DNA of 64,000 nucleotides, from contig OX359193.1 in NCBI GenBank assembly GCA_947172415.1, forward strand, positions 4,086,501-4,150,500, read 5' to 3'. Made by a program: the position numbers and the translations under genes. The DNA is from Chondrosia reniformis (Eukaryota; Porifera; Demospongiae; Chondrillida; Chondrillidae). A model generated the notes under the pieces. It made no database searches, was not told the DNA's origin, and was given only the letters and a program-made list of their open reading frames with translations. Shown in pieces: positions 55,000 to 64,000 of the stretch (positions are counted from its first letter, which is position 1; each line of letters begins with the position of its first letter).

Positions 55000-56102
55000 G
55001 CCAACCACGGAGGAAGACCAGTAATATCAATTCCTCTCTTTTGTAGCAAGGCTGAGGCTCCTATAGGTCTTCCACCTTCATTACCTAAGTTTTGTACCTG
55101 GCCATTCTAAATGGAGTTCCCAATTACAGGTTACTTACCCCCAGGTCCTAAATTCATGGCCACTAAGGCATCCTCACCCATTGCTGTGTGGCAACCACTG
55201 TGGTCAAACAACCTCACCAGCTTATACCCCCTTTATCTTGGATACTTATACTCTGCAATATCTATGGCTTCATGAATTTTCTTTAAACATTTATCGCATG
55301 TCCAAAACCCATCTCTATTTTCTCCATACTCTAAAAGCGTCTTGGCAATAAATTTTTATATATTAGGATTGGACTGCTTACCTGATCATACTACTCCATA
55401 GTAAGCTTTAGGAACCCCCCATGTTCTTCAATAAAGTCAGAAATGTTAATACTGGACCCTCTGGACTAAGGCTTTATAAAATTGCTACTAAAATCACCCC
55501 AAAATTTACTTTGATCCTCACTAGCATTAAAGGTTGACTCATTGTGGAAAAGGAAAACTGTGTTGCTAATGGTTTCCAAAGGGGGTGATCCAATGTCTTC
55601 AGGATATCCTAATTTTGACTTTTCTGAAGGTGCTTCAACTTTCGTGTTGAAACCGAAGGCTATCATCTTACGTAAGAACTTTAGTCGACTCTCTACCACA
55701 GCCTTGTGCTCATGCCCATCAGTAGAAATCCCCTTCCTTCCATCAGTTATTTCAAACCCTAATTCATGCATCCATCTGCGACATGTCTCAATGCGAACCT
55801 TTCTAGAGTAATGTTGCTCCAGACTGGAAGAGGGCAACAGGTCTGTATTAATCCACTCACAAAAAGTAAGAGTGGTCAAATTGGGTTTGCCCTTTGCCTT
55901 TCCATTTGTTAGAATGCATTCAGAGGCCTACTGGTTAAGCTCTTCATCACTCCATAAAAGTATTCTTTCATACTTACCATGTTAGCTATCTGGAAATCCC
56001 CAATCTGTAAGGCTGAGTCTCCATTCCCTTACAGTTCTGTCTGAGTATCCCAGCAGATCTGCTGCTGCTCCATCTGCAGATGACTGATTAAGCCCTCCAT
56101 AC
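55000..56102 (-). pseudogene. DDE transposase of a fungal/cnidarian-like family, interrupted
   Basis: Minus order: MYGGLNQSSADGAAADLLGY, SDRTVREWRLSLTDWGFPDS (helix-turn-helix); LWSDEELNQ; TTLTFCEWINTDLLPSSSLE; RKVRIETCRRWMHELGFEIT, DGRKGISTDGHEHKAVVESR; NTVFLFHNESTFNASEDQSK, FWGD; later in pieces GFWTCDKCLKKIHEAIDIAE, YKLVRLFDHSGCHTAMGEDA, LVAMNLGPGGK. HDESxFxANDxQ holds the first catalytic Asp in relatives and DHSxxHxAM the second. The first is Asn here, so the enzyme is dead. The RTE-like LINE at 56117 splits it from its N-terminus. Confidence 0.55.
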
Positions 56103-56116
56103 ATTTTTAATACATA
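56103..56116. repeat. target-site duplication, left copy
   Basis: ATTTTTAATACATA, identical to 57944-57957. The 14-bp match brackets the LINE insertion exactly. Confidence 0.85.
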
Positions 56117-57943
56117 TCAATCAATCAATCAATCAATCAATCACAACAGCGTTTCTCCTATGCAGGAGGTAGCCAGAATACATATTGTTATAAAACCTAC
56201 TGGACCTGTTGCTTTAAAATAAAGATATACGAACTTAGATATATGCATGCACAGTTCTGTATAAGTTTTATCATTAATTCAAGTCATCTTCCCATCTTTT
56301 CCGCGGTCTCCCTCTTGGTCTCTTTCCTGGCAGCTCCTCTATATACACTGTCTTCACTAGTCTCTCTTCTGGCATCTCTTCAATCTTCTTCATCCATTGC
56401 TTCTTCTTTCTTATTACAGTATCTATAACATCTTCTTGCCTCAGTCTCTCTCTAATGTCATCGCTTCTCATCCTGTCCATTCTTGTGACACCCTCAACTT
56501 TCCTCAGGTATCTCATCTCTGTTGCCTGCAGCTTCTTCTTGTGCCTGTTCTGCAGTGTCCACGTTTCACTGCCATAGAGTAGTGTAGGCTTCACCACGGC
56601 ATTGTATACTCTCAATTTTGTGGCCTTGCTTAGCTCTTTACGATCTACAACCTCCTTTCTCAGTGCCCCTATGGTTCTGCATGTCAGCCCTATTCTGCTA
56701 TCAACCTCATCTTCGCATGACCCCTCCTCATTGATCATTGCCCCTAAATACTTCATCACTTTCACTTCTTCTATCTTCTCCCCCTTTACCGATACATTGC
56801 ATGGACCTCCTCCTCTTTTCACAACCATTGCCTTAGTCTTCCCCCAGTTTATCTTCATCTGCCACTTTGCCATCACACCGTCTAAGATCCTTAGATTGCT
56901 CTCCACATCCTCCTCTTTCTCAGCCACTAGCATTAGGTCATCCGCAAATAAGAGAAACTGCACATTTCTATCTTCCAGTTTGACTCCTCCACTAAACCTC
57001 TCCTTCGCCTCCCTCAATATATGGTCCATGTACACATTAAAGAGCCACGGGGACATTACACAACCCTGTCTCACCCCCTGCTCCACCTTGAACCAGTCCG
57101 ATGTGTCTCCTTGTACTTTCACACATGCCTCACAATTCACATACATTGATCTGACTGCCTTCACCAAGCTTCCTCTAATTCCATAATCTTCCAGCACCTT
57201 CCACATCATCTCCCTGTTTACATTGTCATAGGCTTTCTCCAGATCCACACATACCATGATCATACTTTTGTTCTTTGCAATAACCTTCTCACTTAACATT
57301 CTGACAGTAAACAGTTGATCCGTACAGCTTCTCCTCTTCCGAAAGGCCCCTTGTTCTTCCAAAATCTTCTCTTCCGTAATATCTCTCATCCTCTTGTCCA
57401 GTATCTTAGCATACACCTTCCCTGGTATACTTAGCAGACTGATCCCTCGGTAGTTCTTACATTGCACTTTGCTGCCTTTCTTATGTACTGGCACCACTAG
57501 CGCTTTCCTCCAATCATCAGGCACCATGCTGTTCATCCATGCTCTGGTCATAATTCTATGCAACCATTCCACTACTACTTCACCCCCAGCCTTCAGCATC
57601 TCACCACTTATATCACACACCCCTGGCGTTTTCCTATTCTTTAGCCTAGCAATGCTTCTTCGTATTTCTTCTAAAGTAATCTCTTCTACAGTCTCCTCTA
57701 CTGTCTCCTCCACCTGAACCTCCTCCCCTGTTGCTTCCTTACTCACCCTTTGCTGTGGTACATCATTGGCCTGAAACAATGAGGCAAAGTACTCTTTCCA
57801 TCTCACTTTCACCTTCTCCTCCTCACAGATCACCTGCCCATTCTCGTCGCATACTCTCCCCACTTCATGGCTCCCTTTCACCGTTGCTCTTAACTTTCCC
57901 CAGAATTTCCGTTGGTTCTTGGCAAAATCATGCTGGAGGGACT
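56117..57943 (-). mobile_element. RTE-like LINE, 5'-truncated, bracketed by 14-bp duplication
   Basis: 1827 bp. The 3' end (low coordinates) carries a six- to seven-unit TGAT/GATT tail (CAATCAATCAATCAATCAAT on the plus strand). The 5' end lies within the open frame at the right-hand duplication. Short tandem-repeat tails and severe 5' truncation are usual for RTE-type LINEs. It is inserted in the DDE transposase relic. Confidence 0.85.
56274..57943 (-). CDS. LINE reverse transcriptase, open to the truncation point
   Basis: Open for about 556 codons: it begins SLQHDFAKNQRKFWGKL, passes the methionine at 57881 and ends WEDDLN, TAA at 56274. RT motifs: KTPGVCDISGEMLK, WRKALVVPVHKKGSK, NYRGISLLSIPGKVYAKIL, QGAFRKRRSCTDQLF, MVCVDLEKAYDNV (Asp), GVRQGCVMSPWLFNVYMD, FLLFADDLMLV (FADD active site), WGKTKAMVV and a tail KRPRGRPRKRWEDDL. 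The endonuclease is lost by truncation. The intact frame suggests recent insertion. Clade assignment to RTE rests on this motif style and the tail. Confidence 0.85.
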
Positions 57944-57957
57944 ATTTTTAATACATA
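57944..57957. repeat. target-site duplication, right copy
   Basis: ATTTTTAATACATA, see 56103-56116. Confidence 0.85.
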
Positions 57958-58280
57958 CTGAATTCAATTTGCAACAGTCATCTTATCATTACTATCTAAA
58001 GAACTATATACCCCAATCCCTGATCATTTCCTCTTCTGTATTAGGTACAGGCTGATTACTAGATGTAGGCCTTTCTTCTTGGCGACTTTCTGATTCACTA
58101 ACTATTGGCTCAATTTGAGGGCAATTTTCACTGGAATACCCTTCCAAAGATCCTGTACGCTGAGAAGCATCGTTCATCTCATGAAGAACAATTTTGTTGT
58201 CTTGATTCATGCCAAAATCAGCATCGTTTTCTTCCTCCAATTGTGAATGATTATAATCCAATCCTATGTAAGATTGTTTG
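57958..58280 (-). pseudogene. probable N-terminal part of the split DDE transposase
   Basis: The frame 58285-58004 is acidic and Ser/Glu-rich (EEENDADFGMNQDNKIVLHE, EEMIRDWGI). GTATAT follows, and GAATTCAG lies just before the LINE site, so a roughly 55-bp intron may join it to VLKMYGGLNQSS. The phase of that join was not clean. Upstream it meets the zinc-finger LINE at about 58280. Confidence 0.35.
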
Positions 58281-60252
58281 TGCACAATCCGCAGCCGATG
58301 CTAAATAAGCAGAAGGTGCAAGCTGGGTTGTGCTACGAACTCCCAGCCCACCAGCTCGGACTGGGAGAGACGCTTGGGTCCATGCAGAGTCAGAGAGGTT
58401 GACATTTAGGATGGCGCCCAGCAAAGATCTAAGGAGGGAGTCAAAATCATGCAGGGCCGGGACGAGGAAGCATGGTGAGGTGCGCAGCATTTACAGCACC
58501 TTGGGGATGGCCAGGGCATTACGTAGAAGACAGAAGGCATCGTGGGCATGTAAAAGCTGTAACCTGCTCCCCAGGGTCTGAAGTGACTTTGTTCTCTTTA
58601 GGATGGTGTCTTGAATGCCACTGGCAGTGCCAATGGGAGACCCAAGCAAAGTGGCATGGTCTCGCTCTGTCACACTGAGACCTGGGACAGCACAAAGCAT
58701 GGCTGACCTTGAGGTGCTGTCATCACAAATGACTTCTGACTTGTCTCGATTGAGTTGGAGACCTAGCTCCCCCGCCATTCGTTCCACAGTGCTGAAATCC
58801 TCAAGGACCTCCTCCAAGCAGCCACCAAGTGTGCCATCATCTAAGAAGAAAACATTGAACTCGCTTTGCAACTGTTGCACCAAGTCATGGATAGCAAGGC
58901 AGAAGAGCAATGGGCCGAGGGGGTCACCCGTTGCACACCTTCTGAGGATGGTATAATGTCTTCCCCAAAGAAAAGGAAGGAAGGAGCACTGTAGGCACAG
59001 GTGACCAAAGGGAGCAACTCAGGTGCCAGCTGCTTCACAGCAGCAATCATCTAATCTTGACGAAGGCAGTTAAAAGCATTCCTGAAGTCAAGCTTCAAGA
59101 TGAGGTGCCCAGGCTGCAGGTTGTAGAGAAAGATGTGGCTGGCATGAACAGCGGCCTCCGCTCCCAAGGGTACACCAAATCCCAATTGGTGAGGTGCCAG
59201 GAGTGCTCCCATGGCTTCCTTCACGCAGGCACCTGCGCACTTTGCCACAAGGTGACGCAATGTGCACCCAACGGCGATTGGCCTCAAACCTCCACCCTTT
59301 TTGTTCAAAGCAATCAGGGTGGCTCTAAAGAAGGAGGCCCGAGCCGGGACAGCAGTTTCACCTCTCAGCACACAATTCACAAAAAAGGTGACAGATCGAA
59401 GCAACATCTGCCCTCCCCCCAGGGCTGACTTACTTATCATGTCCTTCAGGTGTTGCGGACGCAGGGCATCTGGGCCACCAGCGGAACCACAAAGGAAAGA
59501 GCAGATGGCTCTTGCTACCTCGTCCTCTGATACCTGGACTGGCATTGGTTGATCCTCGGTGGACACTAGTGGAATAGGTGGGGCAGAGGATGCTTTTCCC
59601 GAAGGGTGGCAAGCGTTTCACTGCTAGGGACTGCAATACTGTCTTCAGAAGAGGCAAGACGAACTGCCCCTTTAAAATCTCCTTCCTCTAGTTTAGCAGA
59701 AACTCTCCCTGCTAAAGTGTCTACTGGATCGCGAGTGAATTTACCTGTTCGTCTGTTAGGGGCAGACTGGACGAAGGTAGGGTCCGCTTCCTCTTTAATA
59801 AGCTGGTTGGTGTGTGAAGCCAAGCTTCTGCGATGGCTGCCTCTATCCGGCACTCGTAGGCAGCGGGCAGGGAAACAGAACAGGCAATCCCAGGAAGACT
59901 CCGAGCCGTCTGATGAGACGCGATCGAGGATTTCGGCCAATTTTCTTGCCGACAGATCACGGGAGGCGCGAGGGACTCTCTTCAGGATCTTTACCGAGAA
60001 CCTGCGTAGCTTGAAGGCCTGTGCGGTGTCCGCGATGTCAGGGATGTTACCGCGCTGACAGGTGTTGACGGGTGCGGGCGGCTTTCGAGAACCAGGACAA
60101 CAATTTAACACTGGGCCATGAACGCGGATAAGTCCCAATCTAGTAACGGGCATTGATCGGTGACAACCTGTACATTGGGAGCGGGAAGAGGCAGAATTTT
60201 CTGGAGCTTCATCCTCGATCAGCGCGGCCTCGCCCTCACCGTCATCCGCCAT
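58275..60252 (-). pseudogene. LINE with N-terminal zinc finger, reverse transcriptase with FLDD, 3'-truncated
   Basis: Frame 60252-59566 starts MADDGEGEAALIEDEAPENS with an AAAAGATGG context, then a CxxC-HxxC finger (CTGCHRSMPVTRLGLIRVHG, PVLNCC), basic linker and KLEEGDFKGAVRLASSEDSI. After a shift: GGPDALRPQHLKDM, FFRATLIALNKKGGGLRPIA, VGCTLRHLVAKCA, HQLGFGVPLGAEAAVHA, LILKLDFRNAFNCLRQD (Asp). Then FNVFFLDDGTLGG with FLDD instead of FADD, and LQLNRDKSEVICDDST. The final part is LPVRAGGLGVRSTTQLAPSA, YLASAADCAQ. Relatives continue into a restriction-like endonuclease; here homology stops at the junction near 58280. At least three frameshifts. Confidence 0.6.
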
Positions 60253-60284
60253 CTTTTTTCTCTTTTCTCTTTTTTCTCTGTTAC

Positions 60285-60605
60285 TTATATTGTTTTCATT
60301 TGTCGATTACATTGTATGGCTTCATGTTACGGAAAGATAGATATAATAAATCAATATATATAATACTGGTTAATATGCAAGTATTATGACACTTTATTTA
60401 TACGTCAATATATGAATAATACTGATTCAGACTCAACTATTATAACACTTAATTTATACGTCAATACATCATTTTTGCAAATGGCAGCCTTCAGGAAGCT
60501 TAAGCTTTTCTATCATGTTCAGGACACTTAAGTGTCCAGAATCATTTGGATTACGTCTAGATAGCCATATTAAAGCCCATTGAAGTGGCCAGGTACTTTG
60601 AGTTA
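60285..60605 (+). mobile_element. R-E family MITE, right-truncated copy
   Basis: TTATATTGTTTTCATTTGTC, ATGGCTTCATGTTACGGAAA, ACGTCAATACATCATTTTTG, GTTCAGGACACTTAAGTG. The terminal hairpin is reduced to CCAGGTACTTTGAGTTAG. It follows directly on the zinc-finger LINE. Confidence 0.6.
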
Positions 60606-61015
60606 GTAGTGCAATGAAAAAGCAGTAGTAAAGTAAGTTAGTAAATATATAGGAATTTTCTTTAGATTTAAGGGATCAGGTGCATTACCTGGACCATGGC
60701 ATTAACATAAGTGACATCACTGACACGTGACTCATTCATTACGTCATCACACGTGACTAATTTAATGATGTCAGCAAGAACAGAACAAATTGAGGAGTTC
60801 AAAAAGAAGTGAGAGTACGAATTCTAAAGAAAAGGAAGCAAGGATAAATACAAGAAAAGAAAACCTGAATTTAGAGGTAAGTTGATTCGAATCTGTGTTT
60901 CTATTAATTATAATCATACTAGTTAAAATAGTCCTAAACGGGGTATATCTCAGAGATGTGGTCCAGGATGTTATCAAAGGCCTCTGTAGCTGTTTTGTCA
61001 TACCTCGTTGTCCAT
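60606..61015. other. no gene; CACGTGAC-rich stretch
   Basis: GACACGTGAC, TTACGTCATCACACGTGAC near 60720-60755 resembles the TGACGTCA/CACGTG words in the Merlin TIRs. This may be the degraded far end of the Merlin pseudogene's element. Confidence 0.3.
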
Positions 61016-61019
61016 TCCA

Positions 61020-61800
61020 TTCCATTGTTGTCCATGAACTCCCTTCATTCTTTTAAATTTTAACTTTATCCTTTTTCCCAGTAGGACTCCACATTTTGAA
61101 TGTGGACTCCTGTGGCTGGGTCAGCAAAGTGCAGGGAATGGTTTACTGTTTGATGGTGCTGAACATTTGCCAATCCCTGCACACGTTGATAAGCACTCCA
61201 CTCATCTGAGTAAATAGAGTGGATCCTGGCCTGACATGGGCTTGAATTATGGGGAGGAGGGTAACTGCAGTTTAGTTGGGGACAATTTCCATGTAACCAT
61301 TGTTGGTGATAGGCTGCAGTCTACCAGCCCAAAGACCCAGGTTTCACAGCTTCTTGCACGACCTGTGATTCTATTGTGATGGATAGAAGATTAGAAAATA
61401 ATGGACATTCGTATGCATGTGTTTCTGGATTCTCTATACCTTTGGCTTGTGCCGAAAAAGGCTCTCATCAATCTGGACTATTTGGCCAGGTCCACCAAGT
61501 TGGATGTTACTAGATGTTAGCATTGTGGAACATACCTCCCCCAGCCACTGGTAAACATCCACAGCCACATGTTTCGAAACCTCTGCCTCCTCCATTGCAT
61601 CCGTTACTGTATATTCTTTGACCCACCAGTAGAAAAGGATCAGCCACTTCTGGAGTGTCATTCACTTTTACCTCATAGCTATTAGGGCACACACTCCCTC
61701 TCCTCAGAGAGCAGAAATTTGGAGCAAAAAATCCTTATGAAAGGCGAATATGGCTTCATGGAATCAGAAGCGTTAAGGTCATCAATAACTGGACACATTC
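61020..61800 (-). pseudogene. Merlin transposase, second copy, broken
   Basis: Frame 61661-61434 (TLQKWLILFYWWVKEYTVTD, LGGPGQIVQIDESLFRHKPK) aligns with the copy at 33.4 kb. The next plus-strand bases 61430-61360 match an intron at the same codon (GTATAGAG...CACAATAG). The following block, in mixed frames, reads NNGYMEIV, STLYSDEWSAYQRVQGLANV, NHSLHFADPATGVHIQNVES, YW. All three catalytic acids are represented but frames are broken. TIRs were not found. Confidence 0.65.
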
Positions 61801-61919
61801 AATGTTGATAATTGGGCGATCAGAAAATTAAGAACAATAACAAAAGCATGCTGAAACTAGTCAAAGTAAGTTGTACAAATTTATGTGTAAGGAGAGCAGA
61901 CAAGGCACTTAAAAGCAGC

Positions 61920-64000
61920 GATTCAGCTTTCTTTAGGCATACTCCCACACAGAAACAAGGGTACCAGTGTGAACATTCATTGCAAGCGATCCACTTCCTG
62001 GCCTCGGAGTACCCACATTCCCCAATTTGGCAACTGGACTCAGCTGTGTCATCATCACTATGATTGGTTAACACACTGACTGTTGCAGGCATGGTATCAG
62101 CACTCTCCAGCCACTTCTGATAACAAGGGTCTGGTAGGTCATACCCTTCTTCTCACCATCTTCGATATTTCCTCACCTCTGCTTAAGTGAATGATGGTGC
62201 CAGCTTTTTGACCTTGTACAGTGGGTGCTAACATCTTGCATTGACGAGGAAGTCACTTGTGTTCCTGTATAGACAAGAAAATAAATTATTTAACATATTG
62301 GTGAGTCATGACATTCATTTCATATTTTACTGCTAGTATTCCATCCATATATACTTAGGTTAACAAGTTTAGCTACTTATTGTTCTGCTGTTGTCACCCA
62401 TAATGTCCTTAAATGACCACTTTCATTTACAGCGCCTGTGGCTAAGACTCTCCGATAAAGCATGCATTCTAGTGAAACATTCTCTCTATATGAAACATGG
62501 AGCAAACAATGATCAATTATCCTATGGCCAAAAGTATAAAATAAATTCCTTTAATTTGTAAACTTCCTTTATTAAATACAGCCTATGTTGTCTTTATTTT
62601 ACAATTAATCAGGTATATATTAACCTGAATCCTGTAATTTTGAGACTTATTATTATAATGATAACTTTACAGCTGTGCTATTGACTGAGTAAACAATTTA
62701 AATAATTCAAGTGCTTGGTTTTGATGTGGACTGCCAGTACCTTTGTTCCTTGCTGCCTTCTTCTTTGTTGCTTCAACTGCCTTCTCTTTTCGTGCCCTTT
62801 CACGCTCTTCATTTTTTCTCCCTCTCCTCCTGTATCACCTTCTTTATCTCCTCCTCTTCAAGCATCTGCTGTACGAACTCCTCACTGGTAAGGACTCGAG
62901 CACCTTGTGAATGGTTGTTTACCTTTCTCTGTGCAGGTGGTGTTGGGCGCTGGAGTATGGTGGATAGCAATCCTCCTGTTGTAGTACTAGGACTAGAGCT
63001 TGCAGGGTGGAATGTTTGCAGCCATAGTGTATTTCTTGAGTCTTTAGACTCCTTAAGGTCTTGTTAGAAACCTTCCACTTCACTAGGGGAAAGGTCATTG
63101 CCTGTGCTGGACCAGTGGTTGTTGGAGTGGGTTGGTTAGTGTCACCCCTGGTTGGGGTACAGAATGGTACATATAGCATACTTTGCCTATGGGGGACTAG
63201 TGCTTGTGTCAGTTTTAAGTTGTGACATGATTACTCTTTTGTCTACAGGGTAAACCCCTGGAGCATGAAAGCATGATACGACATTGGAGATGGACATCCC
63301 CTGTGCCCAGGCTCAGTGAAAGACCTGCATAAAATGTCTTCTAGTTAGGACCTTTCCTGGATTTTGGGTGAAAAAGCGCTGGCAATCACTTCTGTAGTGG
63401 TTCTGCAAGGAAGCAAATGCCCCATTATCACGTGGCTAATGTAAATGTTGGTGTGGGGTGGTAGGCAAAATACAATGATGCCCTCCTCTGCAGCCATCTT
63501 GAGGAAGGTTGGATGACCATGGGATTCATGGCCATCAAGGAGGAGTAGTGGGTGAACAGAGGGAGTATGTACAAGAAAATGATTAATGAACCATTCTACA
63601 AACAGCTAGTACTGCATCCATCCAGCCACTGTTGGAAAGCCCATAGAAGGTCCCTGGCACCTCACCAACTGTTATTTCCACTTGCAAATGCTTTCGGTCA
63701 AAAGCAACCATAGGAAGAATGGTATATCCACTGGCACTCATACAGGCCAAAATGGTAATTTGTGACCTATTGCCCGAAGTAATTGCATATGGATACTTCC
63801 GGGTAACATGGGATACTACCTTTGGGGGCTTATAGACCAGTGGCATACCTGTCTCATCACAGTTAAAGATTTGACCAGATTGCTGTGTCAGCCTATTATT
63901 TCTGATGGTTTCTTCCAACAGCTCGAAGTATTTATCAATTAATTTGGGATTGTTGGGAGCAGCTCTTGCATATGATAAAGGCTCAGCTTGGCGAAGTGAC
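61920..64000 (-). pseudogene. pogo-type (DDE_1) transposase with C-terminal PHD-like finger, runs off the window
   Basis: Minus order from the window edge: SLRQAEPLSYARAAPNNPKL, IDKYFELLEE, SGQIFNCDETGMPLVYKPPK (D1), SGNRSQITILACMSASGYTI, GEVPGTFYGLSNSGWMD. A shift follows, then NHFLVHTPSVHPLLLLLDGH (D2), ESHGH, GIIVFCLPPHTN. Further on come ARVLTSEEFVQQMLEEEEIK (basic tail), EEGYDLPDPCYQKWL and SSCQIGECGYSEARKWIACN, ECSHWYPCFCVGV. The last is a PHD finger pattern with Pro where the zinc His is expected. Frameshifts near 63585, 63240 and 62800. The N-terminal DNA-binding part is outside the window. Confidence 0.65.
62572..62620 (+). pseudogene. Penelope-like fragment, about 45 bp
   Basis: CAGCCTATGTTGTCTTTATT, TTACAATTAATCAGG matches 18528-18566 (the AAYVVFISQLIR coding stretch), with two or three changes. 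It lies inside the pogo transposase region, perhaps in an intron. Confidence 0.5.

Noticed and set aside
56602-57186. 194-codon plus frame opposite the LINE
   Set aside because: Antisense shadow of the reverse transcriptase frame, rich in Ser/Thr/Phe as expected from reverse-complemented Glu/Lys codons.
1-64000. CRISPR array, bacterial operons or tRNA/rRNA genes
   Set aside because: No regularly spaced repeats with unique spacers, no ribosome binding sites or operon packing, no cloverleaf or rRNA signature noticed. Introns and repeat content are eukaryotic.

Overview
This is a eukaryotic window: AT-rich, intron-containing and gene-poor, and made almost entirely of decayed and nested transposable elements. 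Very short GT-AG introns (about 55-70 bp), micro-exons, interstitial TTAGGG repeats, many palindromic MITEs, and the mix of Merlin, Crypton, DIRS, Penelope, Mutator, hAT and pogo relics suggest a marine invertebrate, most likely a sponge. That assignment is inference; no rRNA or tRNA gene was seen to anchor it.

Left part (1-13 kb). A Tigger/pogo N-terminal relic is followed by TTAAGTATGGGCC hairpins. Next comes the best candidate for host coding sequence: the last four exons of a plus-strand gene (4360-5758), with a tyrosine-rich acidic tail and a poly(A) signal overlapping the stop. Converging on it from the minus strand is a broken reading frame (about 8.0 to 5.8 kb) whose C-terminal half reads as a SET domain. 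Then come a Crypton-type tyrosine recombinase, a stray recombinase core-binding domain on the other strand, and a Mutator-like transposase.

Middle (12-31 kb). Large near-duplicate composite repeats flank EnSpm/CACTA and Penelope remnants. An internally deleted DIRS retrotransposon lies at 21-23 kb and a RING-like fragment at 24.5 kb. A Pif1/Helitron-type helicase relic is joined in frame to a LINE endonuclease/reverse transcriptase and followed by an OTU-like fragment.

Repeat nest (31-47.6 kb). Two repeat families, called R-A and R-C here, fill this region in both orientations. One R-A copy carries a Merlin transposon (32771-34586) with TIRs of about 250 bp and a three-exon, 299-codon transposase. 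The paralogous R-A copy at 37.2 kb preserves the unoccupied site, which gives the exact boundaries and an 8-bp target duplication. Several R-A copies also hold a conserved 52-codon micro-ORF. A Tigger element appears to be split by about 3.8 kb of this nest.

Right part (49-64 kb). An EnSpm fragment, a catalytically dead hAT relic, a second Crypton relic, a DDE transposase interrupted by an RTE-like LINE with a perfect 14-bp target duplication, a zinc-finger LINE, a second Merlin pseudogene, and a pogo transposase with a C-terminal PHD-like finger that runs off the window end. The elements show a layered insertion history rather than a shared pathway.
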